Source: Plantago ovata (lineage: Eukaryota > Streptophyta > Magnoliopsida > Lamiales > Plantaginaceae). Taken from it: a DNA stretch of 64,000 bases. The translations under genes were made by a program, and so were the position numbers. The stretch's first letter is position 1, and each line of letters begins with the position of its first letter. This document shows positions 21,978 through 33,988 of the stretch, piece by piece. The notes below the pieces were generated by a model. It saw only the letters and a program-made list of their open reading frames with translations. It had not been told where the DNA came from and did not search any database. Location: NCBI GenBank assembly GCA_028274465.1, contig CM051458.1, positions 52,813,253 to 52,877,252 on the forward strand, read 5' to 3'.

Positions 21978-23281
21978 TGATGAATGTGTATTTTACACTT
22001 TCATTTGAGTCTTTTTCACCTATTTTTGCTATCCTCTATGTTAATTAGCTATATTTTAGTGCATTTTATTAGAATAGTGTCATGTTTCCCTTTAGTTTAT
22101 TTTACAGGTTTTGGTTGAAAAATGAGGTTTTCCGGGCAATTATATTGAAGTTGACAAGGAATTGGTGTTCCAGAAGCCTATTTGGAGTATCTGAAGGTTT
22201 CCGGATAGGATTTGGAGTCTAGGGGTCGAATCTGGAGGTTAGAAGGCCACTAGAAGTCAGAAACCGAGTCCGAAAAGGGGAAGAAATCCAAAAACGCGTC
22301 GAAAACGCGCAAATCCCGAAAATTACTCCCGGGCGTTGGGCGAATCGCCCCACACCAGGCGACTCGCCCGGTGTGTGGGGCCCTTCGCCCCACACTATTT
22401 CGAATACTATATATAGTTGCTCAGTTTTTCTCCGATTTTCATACTTTTCCAGACCTATTCTCTCACCTTTCTCTGTAGTTTTAGGTAGGAACTTCCCAGA
22501 GCCTGTTCTGGGGGTTCGTAGCTTAGGAGATACTTTTTCATAGCAGTTTGGAGCTTGTAAGATCGCGATTTTCGGAGACTGACAACCTTCGTTAACATTG
22601 TATCTTACAGTTTTTCTACTTATTTTTATATATCTTTCAACATGTTTTCTTCTATGATTTCTGTTGATTGCATGACAACTATGAGTAGCTAAACTTATCG
22701 TTGGTGATAGTATGTGAATTCTTAGCGAAGGGTTGATAATTATGCTAATGGCTATATCGCGCATTATACTCCGTATTATTGCTTTATTTCTTTGGTCGAT
22801 CTAAATCTCTATCTTCGTATTGTTGATTAATTATTGCACACAATTGGACAATTTAATAGTCTTTGACCTATCTAATCTATATCTTCGTAGTGTTGAATAA
22901 TTACGGAACAAAATTGGACAATTTAATAGTCTTTAACCTATCTAGATCTTTATCTTCGTAGTATTTGATAATTACAACAGGACAATTTATTGATCAAAGA
23001 TCTCCATGCAAAACCGAGGAATTTACGCATGATTATTAACCCGTTATGCTTTGAAGGACCATACTATCACCAATCTCCATTATCTATTAAGAAAAACCTT
23101 TGCTATATCGTCTGCTGTTTTATATTCTAAATTAGATTAGATAAAGCTAGTTATAGTCCTTAGAGATCGACACTCGAGGTTATTCTGTGCTACACTACGG
23201 TTTTCGTTGCAGTTGTGAATTGCCTTTGGCTAAATAACGAATTTATTTGATTAATCGAGTCTGACAAATTCGTGATCATCA
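21978..23281 (+). mobile_element. Athila-like 3' LTR (second copy of 12350-13653)
   Basis: TGATGAATG to GTGATCATCA, 1304 bp, followed by the same ACTGA duplication (23282-23286). TATA box at about 22418-22425. Confidence 0.9.
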
Positions 23282-23286
23282 ACTGA

Positions 23287-23650
23287 CAACCTTAGCCAAG
23301 TATTAGTATAGATAGGAAGCTTTCAAAATACACGTCTACAAATCTGTCTTTGGTGTTTGTAATCGAATTACTTTTAAGGCAGTACGAGTTGCACTTTCAT
23401 GCATAATTAGAACTTGATGCTTAGAACGAGCATACTATCACCAGCTTTCTCCATATATTGTTAAGTTAAGTTAGAGATAAATTTGTTTTTGAAATTATAT
23501 ATAGTTATTTAGTTAAAGCTAGTTTAGTCCCTAGAGATCGACACTCGAGGTCATCTTACCTCTGCACTACGTGTTTTATGTAGTTGTGAGTTGCCCTTTG
23601 GCTTTCAAACAAATTTATTTGATTGTTCGAGTCTGACAATCTCGTTCATC
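23287..23650 (+). mobile_element. Right piece of split Athila-like LTR (second copy)
   Basis: Matches 13659-14025. Its final base differs: CTCGTTCATC runs directly into GGGTACTCGC, with the terminal A missing. Confidence 0.8.
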
Positions 23651-23707
23651 GGGTACTCGCAACACTCACTGGCTGAAGCTTCCTGGACCCGTCCTCGGAT
23701 GTGATCC

Positions 23708-25818
23708 TGATAGTGTATATGTCCTAGAGACAGTCTTTATTAAGGGCATACAGCCGTTATTAAGGGTATATATGTACTATTACAAAGGTCAACGTAATAT
23801 AATATATGTTTGTTTGTTTGACTATTGAGTATCGCTTTCATATTTATATTACACCAGGCATACAACATGTCATATCTCTATTCCTGTCTGTATTGATATC
23901 AAACATGTCCCCTCAGATAGATGACCGATCACACAGATAGTGGGAGATATGTGAGTTATCATCTATCCCAAACTCTCCCTAGTTGAGGTTCATCTCGGAT
24001 GTAGGGGTCTGAATGAACCAGGTGAGACTAGTGTGCGTGGAGGTTATACTTGTTAGAACAAGTGTGAGCCGATCCCACGGCCACGGAACGGATTGTTAGA
24101 CAATCTAGAAACGTTCCCATAACTCCGCATAGTTGTTCGAAGGGTGATTATCGAACAATGGAAGTACCCACCGGAAACTCCCATCGATGTATACTCTACA
24201 CCGAAGTGTCTATGGGAACCGAAAAGTTGTCGAAGGGATGCCAGTCGTCCTTTGGACTTACAGGACTTTATCATCACATTTGTTGCCCCATATCCTTGGT
24301 GGACCCGTCGATGTCAGCTCTGAATAAGCAGTTGACCCAAGACACGATCCAGGATTATGGCTACATACAAATGGGGGTGATAAGTGATTCTGTGAAGGAT
24401 TAATCTTTCACGTGTAGCACAGGAGAGCACTGCTCATAGTCGTTCATAGTTGTGATTGGTTAAACCGCTGGCCAGCGTATCAATATTATTATGATAGTCA
24501 TAATAGATATTGGATTCACCAAGCAAACTCACTGAAGACGCCCGTGGATGTATGTATTATTGGGATAGACACATTATTGATCCTAGATGCATTCGAGTCA
24601 GTCAGATGAAGGGACGTTACCATCGCCGTGTTGAGCGCAACAGACTTCACAACAAAAGGGTTTGCTTTGATAAACCTCTCAAACGTCCTCATGTATTATT
24701 ATTGCAAATGGAACCGTGTAGGATTCCATGTTGCCTAGTGTAGCACTTTCTTAATACAATGAGGCCCTATGGGTCACACTATGTGGTGATTCAGCTTATC
24801 CGAATATCCTTGAAGATGGAATCGCAATTAATTTATAATTAATTGTGATTGATGGATTATAATTGATTTGGAATTAATTATAATTATTTGTGGCTCAATT
24901 AATAATTTGGAATTATTAATTGAATTGATTGATTAATTGTATTTTATGTAAATACAATTAAAGATTATATTTTAGAAATATAATAGAGGTTTGATTTGAA
25001 AGGATATATTAATTTAGAATTAATATATGCACATGGGCAAAATCTAATTAGAGTTTGAATTGCCTTCGAATTATAAGTGGGTCCCAAAATTGCGACCCAC
25101 ATACTCCCCCTTGGTCGGCCGCGTGTAGTAGTAGTATGGGAGGGAGTATCGACTCCTTCCCATATTAGAAGTCAAGGGTTAAGTTATATTTTCCTAATGA
25201 GTTCTAACTTAATTGGGAATGAATCTAGACTTAAATTGGTTTCCTTGTGCAATAAGAATTAGAGTTCTTATTCCTTTATGAAGTCTAAAAGAATCTTCTT
25301 TAGACTTCTATTGACTACTATATAAGTAGGTCATTAGAGAGCTTTTTCAATGCCGAATTCTTAGAGAATTATTCTACCTTTCTTAGAGAAAATAAAAAGC
25401 TCTCCCCTACCTCTATACCCTAGCCGCGCGCGCCACTCTCCACCGGAGGAAAATCGCCGCCCCATCTTCTTGGCCACATAAAGAATATCCTAGCATTCTT
25501 TCCGATAAGCTGTTCATCCGTGGATACCAAGGTTGAGGTTCAAAGAGTTGGAAACTAACTTTTATTGTCTTGCAGATAATCAAAGTATTGCAGATATCTT
25601 CGACTTCGACGAAGGAGAAGATTGACCGGACTATTACGAAGACTTCATCGATTGGCATATCGATTCAATATCTATTCTTGCTTTTGGAGTATTGTAAGTC
25701 TTCTGATTAATGTGTTTATTATATACGTTATATGCATGATCAATTAACCTGCATGTTAAGAAAATTTTTGAAATTCCGCTGCGTACCCTTGGGGTAACTC
25801 TGACCATATTTTCTTACA
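23708..25818 (+). mobile_element. Solo copia-B LTR (second copy)
   Basis: Matches 14083-16188, with the same GATCC duplications (23703-23707 and 25819-25823). 2111 bp; the length difference comes from small indels. Confidence 0.9.
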
Positions 25819-26104
25819 GATCCCAACTCAGAGTTCCCGGAGATAATCAGGTACAAAGAGTTCCTTGAAGCCGAGAGGAAGAAGGCCGGCTCCGGAGGTA
25901 GTCGAGCGGGAGGAGGGGCTAGCCAGGTTACCGGCAGTGGAAGCTTTCATACCGAGGAAGGTCGTCGTCCAGAGGCAAGCCAACATGATGCTCAAAGGTC
26001 TCCTCTTGGTTCTCCCCAAAGATCGCTCTCCGGAAGCAGGACTCATTGAAGGCCGAGTATGCTCGGTTATCTTTGTAAAAATTATGGACAAGTACTTTTC
26101 TTAG
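25819..26104 (+). pseudogene. Antisense-ORF fragment of Tat-like element (second copy)
   Basis: Matches 16189-16470; this copy has extra bases near 26020 and 26073, so stops fall differently. The short preceding piece is 23651-23702. See the first copy for interpretation. Confidence 0.4.
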
Positions 26105-27064
26105 TTTGCTAGTCGGACAAGCTAACTAATTTGGCCCTCTGAGGCATGCTCGGAAGAGCTCTTTTTTATGCTCCACTGGTCGGAGGCATATCTTTTTGTA
26201 AATCGTACATTGCTCTTCCTTTTGCCCGATGATCTTTTATGCTAGTCGCTCTTTTTATGTCGCTTTTGTCCTTGCATTCTTCCTTTTTAACTTTGGCATG
26301 TTGCAAAGCATTATGCGAGTTTTCATAAGATGCTTCTGCAGGTACTTGTTTCTCATTCATTGTACTTAGAAAAAATTCTAAGTATGGGTCGTCGGACACT
26401 TGCAATATAACTTATGCTTCACGTACTTGGATCGACTTAGTGGTTAGTCGGTCCTTTAGGCTTCATGCGTAGTCGGACCAATTTAGCACTTCATGTGCTT
26501 CACGACGCTTAGAGGCTTGTCGTAGCCTCTTCTTCATTTTTGCAAAATTTCCTAAGTATAGAAATTTTCTAGTCGGGCGCCTTGCTGGTCGACCTCCTTT
26601 GCTAGTCAGCCGCTATGTGTTTGCGGAGAACTTCGGAAAATTTTCACCACGTATGGAGTCGTGCTAGTCGGGTGCATCAATCCATTGATGCCTTCTGACG
26701 CTTTACAATGCATGCTAGTCGAGCAAGGGTAATTGACACTGTAGTCAGCCCTTAGGTAATTAAGTGTGTCGTCGAGCATACTTTTTCTCCCTTACAATTT
26801 TTCTCCAAAAAATCCAAGGAAAAACTTCTTGAAAAACTGAGAAGATTAGAATTTTTTGACTTTCGACCATTATTTCTTTCCTTCGGAGCCCCTTATCTAG
26901 TTTCACATTTTTGTGTTGCCTTTCGTGATCTCATATCTCTCGCGCAAGCAAGACAATACTTCGAACTGAAAGAGTTGCATTGATTTGACGGAAATTCAAT
27001 TACAACAGTGGGCTTCGTGGCCATGCCAAAGGGCGAAACAAAAACTGAACTAGAAATCATAAAC
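26105..27064 (-). repeat. CTAGTCGG-rich region 3' of Tat-like pol (second copy)
   Basis: Matches 16471-17425, including the reiterated CTAGTCGG motif. No gene is supported. Confidence 0.5.
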
Positions 27065-30000
27065 TAGCGAAAGGGGGCCTTCCACAGGAGCTCATCAAAA
27101 CCTTGCATAATTCTCCAATGCCTTCTAGGCATAAAACCTCTGGAGATTGGTGGTGTTCCAAGTGTTCTTCAACTCATTTCCTTCGGCATCCTCCAAGCGA
27201 TAACTTCCATTGGAATTGGCTTCCACTATCTTGTAAGGGCCTTCCCACTTGGGTTCCATCTTGTGTGGATTTCCTAGGATGTCCACCTTGCGGAGTACTA
27301 AGTCCCCAACTTGAAAATCTTTGTCCTTGACATGCTTCTTGTAGGCCTTTGCGACAATGGCTTGGTAGCGCAAGATGTTTGCCAATGTTGTGGTCCTTGA
27401 CTCTTCGAGCATTTCAAGGTTGAACATTCTTGCTTCATGGTTGTCCTACGGTTGGTAGCCTTGAATTCTCAATGTCTCTTGCACAATCTCGGCCTGGATT
27501 ACTACCTCCGAACCATAGACAAGGGAGAATGGAGTTTTCCTTGTTGTTGTCTTTGAAGTAGTGCGGTAGGCCCAGAGGACGCCATCGAGTTGCTCGACCC
27601 AACTTCCTTGGTACGCTGAAAACCTTCAAGCTCCTCACGATCGTCTTGTTGGTGGAGTCGGTTTGGCCATTAGCTTGGGGATATCCCACGGAAGTAAAGC
27701 GCCTTTCGATCTTCATCCTCTCGCACCATGCGTAGAACTTGGCTCCGGAGAACTGAGAACCGTTGTCGGACACAAGGACCCTTGGTAGGCCAAAACTACA
27801 CACAATATTCCTCCAGACAAAGTCCATGACTTTCTTCTCGCTGATTACTGAAACCGCTTCCGCCTCTGCCCATTTGCTAAAATATTCTACGGCGACAATG
27901 ATAAATTTATTTTGTCCGGTTCCTTTGGGCAATGGTCCAACTATGTCGATTCCCCATGTATCGAAGGGGCATGTGATCTTGGCGGGAATGAGTGGTCTTG
28001 CGGGCGCATGATCGGGGGTCGCAAATTATTGGCATTCTACACACTTGCGCACAAATTTTGTTGCGTCCTCTCGCACCGTTGGCCAATAAAATCCTTGACG
28101 GATAATTTTCTGGGCTAGAGCTCTTCCTCCCGAATGGTTTCCACAACTCCCTTGGTGCATTTCCTCGAGGACCGCTTGGACTTCGTTATTGCTAACGCAC
28201 CTGAGGTGTGTGACTGTAAAGGATTTCTTGTAAAGATATGTCCCTTGGACGAAGTATCTCACTGCTCTTCCTTTGACCCTTCTTGCTTCCGCACGGTCGC
28301 TCGGGAGGATTCCATGCATCAGATAGGCCGCGATAGGTTGCATCCAACTTGGGGTCGTATCAATAGTGAGCATGCCTTGCGCACTTTTTTGGAGAACTTG
28401 CGATGGACGAAAGCTCCATCTTCAAAAGTATCACATTCCGAGTATCTACGCCTCCGGACGCAGATGCATATTTTGACAAGGCATCCGCCCTACCATTGAA
28501 TTCACTAGAAAATTTTTCCACTTGGCATTCTTCAAAGTGTGTTATTTATTCTTTGATAGCGTCCTTGTACTCTAGCAAGGAGCTCTTCTTTGCGTTGAAT
28601 GCTCTGGACAGCTGCCTCTCGGCCAACTATGAGTCGGTGAAAAGTTTGATTTTCTTCACTTGAAGTGCTTTGGCGATCCGGAGACCAATCAGAATTGCTT
28701 CATATTAAGCTTCATTGTTTGAGAACGAGAAGCCTAAGGTCACAGCATATTCCAACTCGGCTCCTACGGGACTCCTGAGGTAAATTCCAATTCCTCCGGA
28801 CCTCCCGCAAGACGAACCATCTACTTGTAAAATCCAAACATCTCCATGGTCTTTTGGTTCCTTTGGCTCGGGAAGCATGATTTCTTGGACCGGTTCCTCC
28901 GGACCCTTGGTTGTTTCCTTCAGACCTTTTGATGTTTCTTCCGGACCTTTAGTCGCGGGTTTTGGTCCTTGGACGATGATCTGAGAATTCGCTTCTTCCA
29001 TGGCCACATCATTGAGAAGGAACATGTGACTGGGGGTATACTCTTCCCTTCGGTCATTGGTCTCAGGACGATAAAGCATAGCGTCTTCGGCATTGGACAT
29101 GTCAATTTCCCTACTAGCTTGGGCTAGTTCCATGAATCCTCTAAACGCCACTTCTAAGGCCTTGAAATGTTCACTGACTTGTGATCCTTCGGAGTTGATT
29201 ATCATAACTGAATCAGATTGTGCTTCCTTTGGGTCGACGTCCATAGGGTCCTTGGCGGGGTACTCAGCTAAGAAATCCGCTAGGACTTGAGCTTTTTTGG
29301 CTAATGGAGCTTGGTAGTCGATGTCGAACTCACTAAACTCGATTGGCCATCTTGCTAGTCTTCCGCTCATTTCCAATCGCCCTAGGACTTGCTTGAGAGG
29401 TTGGCTTGTCAAGACGATCACCTTATGTGCACCGAAGTATGGCTTGAGCCTCCTTTCGGTGTAGACCAAGGCAAATGACAATCTCTCAATGTCCAAGTAC
29501 CTCGTCTCCGCACCTGTGAGCGCCTTGATCAAATAATAGATTGGCATATGATCGTTCCCTTGGATACGTACTAGGACGGAACTTATTGCCTCCGGGGTGG
29601 TCGTAAGGTAGAGGTATAATGGTTCTCCGTCCACCGACTTGGATAGTAAAGGCGGCGACAACAAGTATTGCTTCAATTTCTCAAAAGCTTCTTCGCATTC
29701 CTTTGTCCATTCGAACTGATTACTCTTCCTCAGGACCTTGAAGAAGGGCAAGTTCTTCTCGGTCGATCTTGAGATGAAACGGCTTAGGGTGATGGATTTT
29801 CCAACCAATTGTTGTACCTCAGTGAGTGTCCATGGTTGCGGAAGGTCAAGGATGGCTTTGATCTTTTCTGGATTTGCTTCTATTCCCCTTTCGGTCACTA
29901 CGTAACCAAGGAACTTGTCTCCTTTGACACCAAATGTGCATTTCGCCGGGTTAAGTTTCATACCATACTTCCTTAGGACCGTGAAGCACTTGTTAAGGTA

Positions 30001-30103
30001 TTCAACGTGTTGGTCCTCTGTCCTTCTCTTCACTAGCATGTCATCCACATAAACTTCCATGGTTTTGCCTATCTCTTCCTTGTGTAGGAAAATAGGGTCG
30101 TTT
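27065..30103 (-). pseudogene. Tat-like Ty3/gypsy pol: RT (truncated), RNase H, second RNase H, integrase
   Basis: The longest open piece (30103 to 28705) has the RT catalytic motif MEVYVDDMLVK, then KLNPAKCTFGV and FLGYVVTERGIEANPEKI, an RNase H with YYLIKALTGAETRY and LARWPIEFSEFDIDYQ, and after a linker a second RNase H-like start LQVDGSSCG. A second (archaeal-type) RNase H is a known mark of the Tat lineage. Further left in other frames are the integrase zinc region (28026-28373), the core with VSDNGSQFSG (27435-27932) and the C-terminal region (27125-27427). The third catalytic position reads NGQTD where Glu is usual. RT upstream of YVDD is missing because copia A is inserted at 30103. 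Several frameshifts make it non-functional. Confidence 0.85.
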
Positions 30104-31916
30104 TGCTCTAAGCATACGCAGCGGAATTTCAAAAATTTTACGACCTATCTTGATAATAGTTATTTAACATGTTATACGTAAAGGAGATTATCTTACAGAT
30201 TAAGCAATTCCAAATCCTCGTCTGTTTGATCAGCAAATTCCAGTTGCTGCTCCTCGATCTCCTCCTCTGCAAACTCTCTGTCGTAGGCTTCGTAATCCTC
30301 TTCAGTGAGCTCCAAGTCCTCAAGCTCCGCTACAAGCAAATCCCAATCATCCGTATTGTCCAGCTTGAAATCCTTAACCTCGGTATCCACAGATTTTCCT
30401 CTACCGTAAAGTACTAGGAAACTCTTTTAAAGAGATTGGGATATATATATATAAGAAGTGTACTGTATTTATTTTGTCACTTTCAGAAAGAGACAAAATA
30501 GATGATGTATGTTTTGTTTGTTTATGCTTTGTGTAAAGAGAAAGAAGAATATCAACGGTGTTATATGTATTCACGTGCATTCATCTATTTCTCCTTTATC
30601 CTATTTAAAGCAAGAAACAAAGCCACATTTATTTAAAACTCCAAGTGGGACCAGTCAAAGGGAGAGTGGGGAGCAAGTTGGGACCATGTCCCAACTTCAT
30701 TTCAACTTCCGGGCGCGTGTACCACACGCGCCCGAAATCAATCAGCTAGCTGGGCCTTTGGCGCAGCTTTATCTCCTTTCCTCTTGATCCAATTTTGGCC
30801 CAATTGCATTTTAAAGCCCAAATCAAATTTGGTCCAATTTATACACTTCTTTTAATTATTCAAATCTAATTTGGTCCAATTAAATTATTCAAATACTATA
30901 TAATAAATAATATTAATCTAATTAATATATTTATTACCAATCCCAATTTGGTAGAGTACTAATCATGTAGTGTGACCCATAGGGCCTTATATACTAACCA
31001 CTAATCTAATTAGGTTCACGGTGAAACTCCTAGACGATTTACCGGACAACATTAATATATAAGGACGTTTGTAAGAATATACAAATCACCTTTAGTGTAA
31101 GGTTAATATAGTCCCTTCATTCTCAAATACTCGAATAAGTCTAGAACTTGATATCGTGTCTGTTCCAATAACTTATTCATTTCTTTCTCACTCTTCTTCG
31201 TTGATCTTCGATCATATTCAGACACCATTTTTAATATATCGTAATGCATTGGCCAATGACTAACGATCAACCTAACTATGAGATGTAAAGTATTCTCTCC
31301 AACGTCTATTGTGAGGAATGAATTCTATCTTGGCTCAACTACTACTCACATGCGCTTCATAATATATCTAACGCATGTCGTATCTACCCCAAGTGGAGTG
31401 CAAGCATTGGTCATGGTCAAGATATATTATTCCACACATGTAGTCAGTATTGACCTCAAGTCAAAGGACTGTTAATTACCTTACACACCGATACTTCCAT
31501 AGACACATTAATAGAATTAATCAAACGGTTTCTCGGTGGGTCAGTCAACACCCTCTAAGGTGTACCATGCATCCATCATGAATGACCAAGTCATTCGCAG
31601 TTGTGAGAGTCACTACATTCCTCTAAGAATATGATGCAGATCGCATGCCAATCTTTAACGTGCGTCATTGATATCCCAAATCTCAATGACCTCGATTGGG
31701 ACTATTTTAGGACTTATGTTCTGTCATCCAAGTTCTCACACACTTGGTAATAACATATAGTCCATGGAACATCTTATAGAATTATCTTAAAACAACCAAA
31801 TAAATAATCCAAAGATGTAGAGCCAATTAATATGCAATATAAATAATAATAAACTGATTATGATCTAAGTACATATCATCTTGCAAATGGTTGTCTCTAG
31901 GACATACATACTTTCA
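30104..31916 (-). mobile_element. 3' LTR of copia A
   Basis: On the - strand it begins TGAAAGTATGTATGTCCTAG at 31916, right after the polypurine tract, and ends TTAGAGCA at 30104 inside gypsy pol. The start resembles the copia B LTR start (TGATAGTGTATATGTCCTAG), and the shared GAAATTCCGCTGCGTA occurs near the end, so A and B are related families. The other LTR of copia A is not in the window, so the target duplication cannot be tested. Confidence 0.8.
30193..30390 (-). other. Small hyperacidic ORF inside the copia A LTR
   Basis: A 65-codon frame in element sense near the 3' end of the LTR. Almost half its residues are Asp or Glu (for example DDWDLLVAELEDLELTEEDY), with no Cys and almost no basic residues. 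The stop overlaps CTGTAAGAT, which resembles a 5' splice site. The corresponding part of the copia B LTR (61640-61740) keeps an acidic reading (DYYEDLEAALEV) between acceptor-like TTGTCTTGCAG and donor-like GTAAGG. Translation is not demonstrated; it may be a short leader ORF. Confidence 0.35.
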
Positions 31917-31930
31917 ATCTCCCACTTGGC
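31917..31930 (-). promoter_or_regulatory. Polypurine tract of copia A
   Basis: On the - strand GGCCAAGTGGGAGAT abuts the LTR start, directly after the stop of the RNase H frame. AAGTGGGAGA-type tracts are common in plant copia elements. Confidence 0.8.
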
Positions 31931-33455
31931 CTAGAGCCAATCACCCATTTGTCTAACACCTATGTTCTCGTAATGTCTAACATGTTTCTCCGAGCTCAAG
32001 GCTTTGGTGAAAGGGTCAGCCACATTATCTTCAGTGGGGACACGTTCTATAGATACTTCTCCTCTAGCTACCAGTTCTCTAATTACATGGTATTTCCTAG
32101 GTACATGCTTGTTCCTGTTGGTGGATCTTGGTTCCTTTGCCTGTGCAACAGCCCCAGTGTTGTCACAGTAAACTTTTATTGGTCCAACATTTGGAAATAC
32201 CCCTAGTTCCTTGAGGAACTCAAACATCTAGACAGCTTCTTTCGCAGCCTCTGATGCAGCAATGTACTTGGATTCGGTTACAGAATCAGCAATAGTTGCT
32301 TGCTTGCAACTTTTCCAGCTAACAGCCCCACCATTGAGTACAAACACATACCCAGTTTGTGATTTGTAATCATCCGGATCAGATTGGAACCGGCATCAGC
32401 ATACCCAGATGCTATCAACTCCAATTGTCCACCAAACACCAAAAATTGATTCTTAGTTCGTCTAAGATACTTGAGGATCGTCTTAACAGCAGTCCAATGC
32501 TTAAGACCTGGATTCTTTTGGTGACGACAAGTGACACTTAGCGCAAAGGCCACATCTGGCCTGGTGCAATTCATGGCATACATGATAGATCCAATTGCAG
32601 ATGCATATGGGATTCTTTTCATGTGTTCCATTTCTTCTTCAGTCGAAGGACTATCATTCGACGAAAGAATAACACCATGACTTGCTGGCAAGAAACCCCT
32701 CTTGGATTCTTCCATTCGAAAGCGTTTAATCACTTTGTCAATATAGGCGGATTGTGACAGCCCTAACATCCTGTTGGCTCTATCCCTATGGATTTTGATG
32801 CCAAGTATGTAATAGGCTTCACCCAGATCCTTCATTGAGAAGATTCTGGACAACCAATCTTTTACTGACTGTAGGAGGGGAATATTATTTCCCATGATCA
32901 GAATGTCATCGACATATACGACCATGAAAATAATTCTTTCATTGCAACGTTTTATATATACGCAAGGATCTTCCATACTTCTGACAAAGTCAAACAATTT
33001 GACAGCTTCGTCAAAGCGGATATTCCAGCTTCTAGAGGCTTGATTCAGTCCATATATGGACCTCTGCAGCTTGCATACTGATTTGGGAGATGACTTGGAT
33101 GTGAATCCTTCAGGTTGTATCATATACACCTCTTCTTCCGAATTTCCATTAAGGAAAGCGGTTTTCACATCCATTTGCCAAATCTCGTAAATATGATATG
33201 CAGCTATAGCAAGTAAAATCCGAATAGACTTAATTTTAGCTACTGGCGAAAAGGTTTCATCATAATCAATACCTTGTCTTTGATTATAACCCTTTGCCAC
33301 TAACCTAGGCTTGTAGGTTTGTATCTTGCCATCGGCATCGGTTTTTCTCTTGAAAACCCATTTGCATCCAATAGGTCTAACCCCATCTGGCAATTCAACC
33401 AAGTTCCAAACTTGATTCTGATACATCGAGTTATTTTGATTCCATGGCTTCTTGC
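31931..33455 (-). pseudogene. Copia A reverse transcriptase and RNase H
   Basis: The frame from 33426 to 32278 carries the copia RT: WNLVELPDGVRPIGCKWVFK, VAKGYNQRQGIDYDETFSPV, DVKTAFLNG, QASRSWN and the catalytic VVYVDDILIMGNN. A frameshift near 32330 leads to RNase H ([36 protein letters not shown]) ending at 31931. Upstream of 33426 the same protein continues for a few codons but is out of frame by one base, then is cut at 33455 by a copia B LTR. The remaining gag, protease and integrase of this copy lie at 49203-52210. Multiple disruptions; not functional. Confidence 0.9.
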
Positions 33456-33988
33456 TGATAGTGTATATGTCCTAGAGACAGTCTTTATTAAGGGCATGCA
33501 GCCCTTATAAAGGGCATATATGTACTATTACACAGGTCAACGTAATATAATATATGTTTGTTGTTTGACTATTGAGTATCGCTTTCATATTTATATTACA
33601 CCAGGCATGCAGCATGTCATATCTCTATTACTGTCTGTATTGAAATTAAACATGTCCCCTCAGATAGATGACCGATCACATATATAGTGGGAGCTATGTG
33701 AGTTATCGTCTATCCCAAACTCTCCCTAGTCGAGGTTCATCTCGGATGTAGGGGTCTGAATGAACCAGCTGAGACTAGTATGCGTGGAGGTTATACTTGT
33801 TGGAGCAAGTGTGAGTCGATCCCATGACCACGGAACGGATTGTTGGACAATCAAGACACGTTCCAATAACTACGCATAGTGGTTCGAAGGGTGATTACCG
33901 AACAATGGAAGTACCCACCAGACACTCCCATCGATGTATACTCTACACCGAAGTGTCTATGGGAAACGGTAAGTTGTCGAAGTGATGC
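33456..33988 (+). mobile_element. 5' part of a copia B LTR (truncated)
   Basis: It starts TGATAGTGTATATGTCC and follows the copia B LTR for 533 bp (compare 59749 on), up to GTCGAAGTGATGC. There an Athila-like LTR begins at 33989. The missing remainder is not found on the far side of that array. Confidence 0.88.

Larger units (their letters stand above)
19691..29261. repeat. Second copy of 10050-19590, probably an unmerged contig overlap
   Basis: From GGGGTTATTTTATC (19691) to the GGGTCGACGTCCATAGGGTC region (about 29250) the sequence follows 10050-19590 in the same order and orientation: gag remnant, 3' region, LTR, LTR piece, solo LTR with GATCC, antisense ORF fragment and pol. Differences are mostly single-base indels. 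Both copies share the same insertion junctions, so this duplication, if real, would be very recent. Confidence 0.9.
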
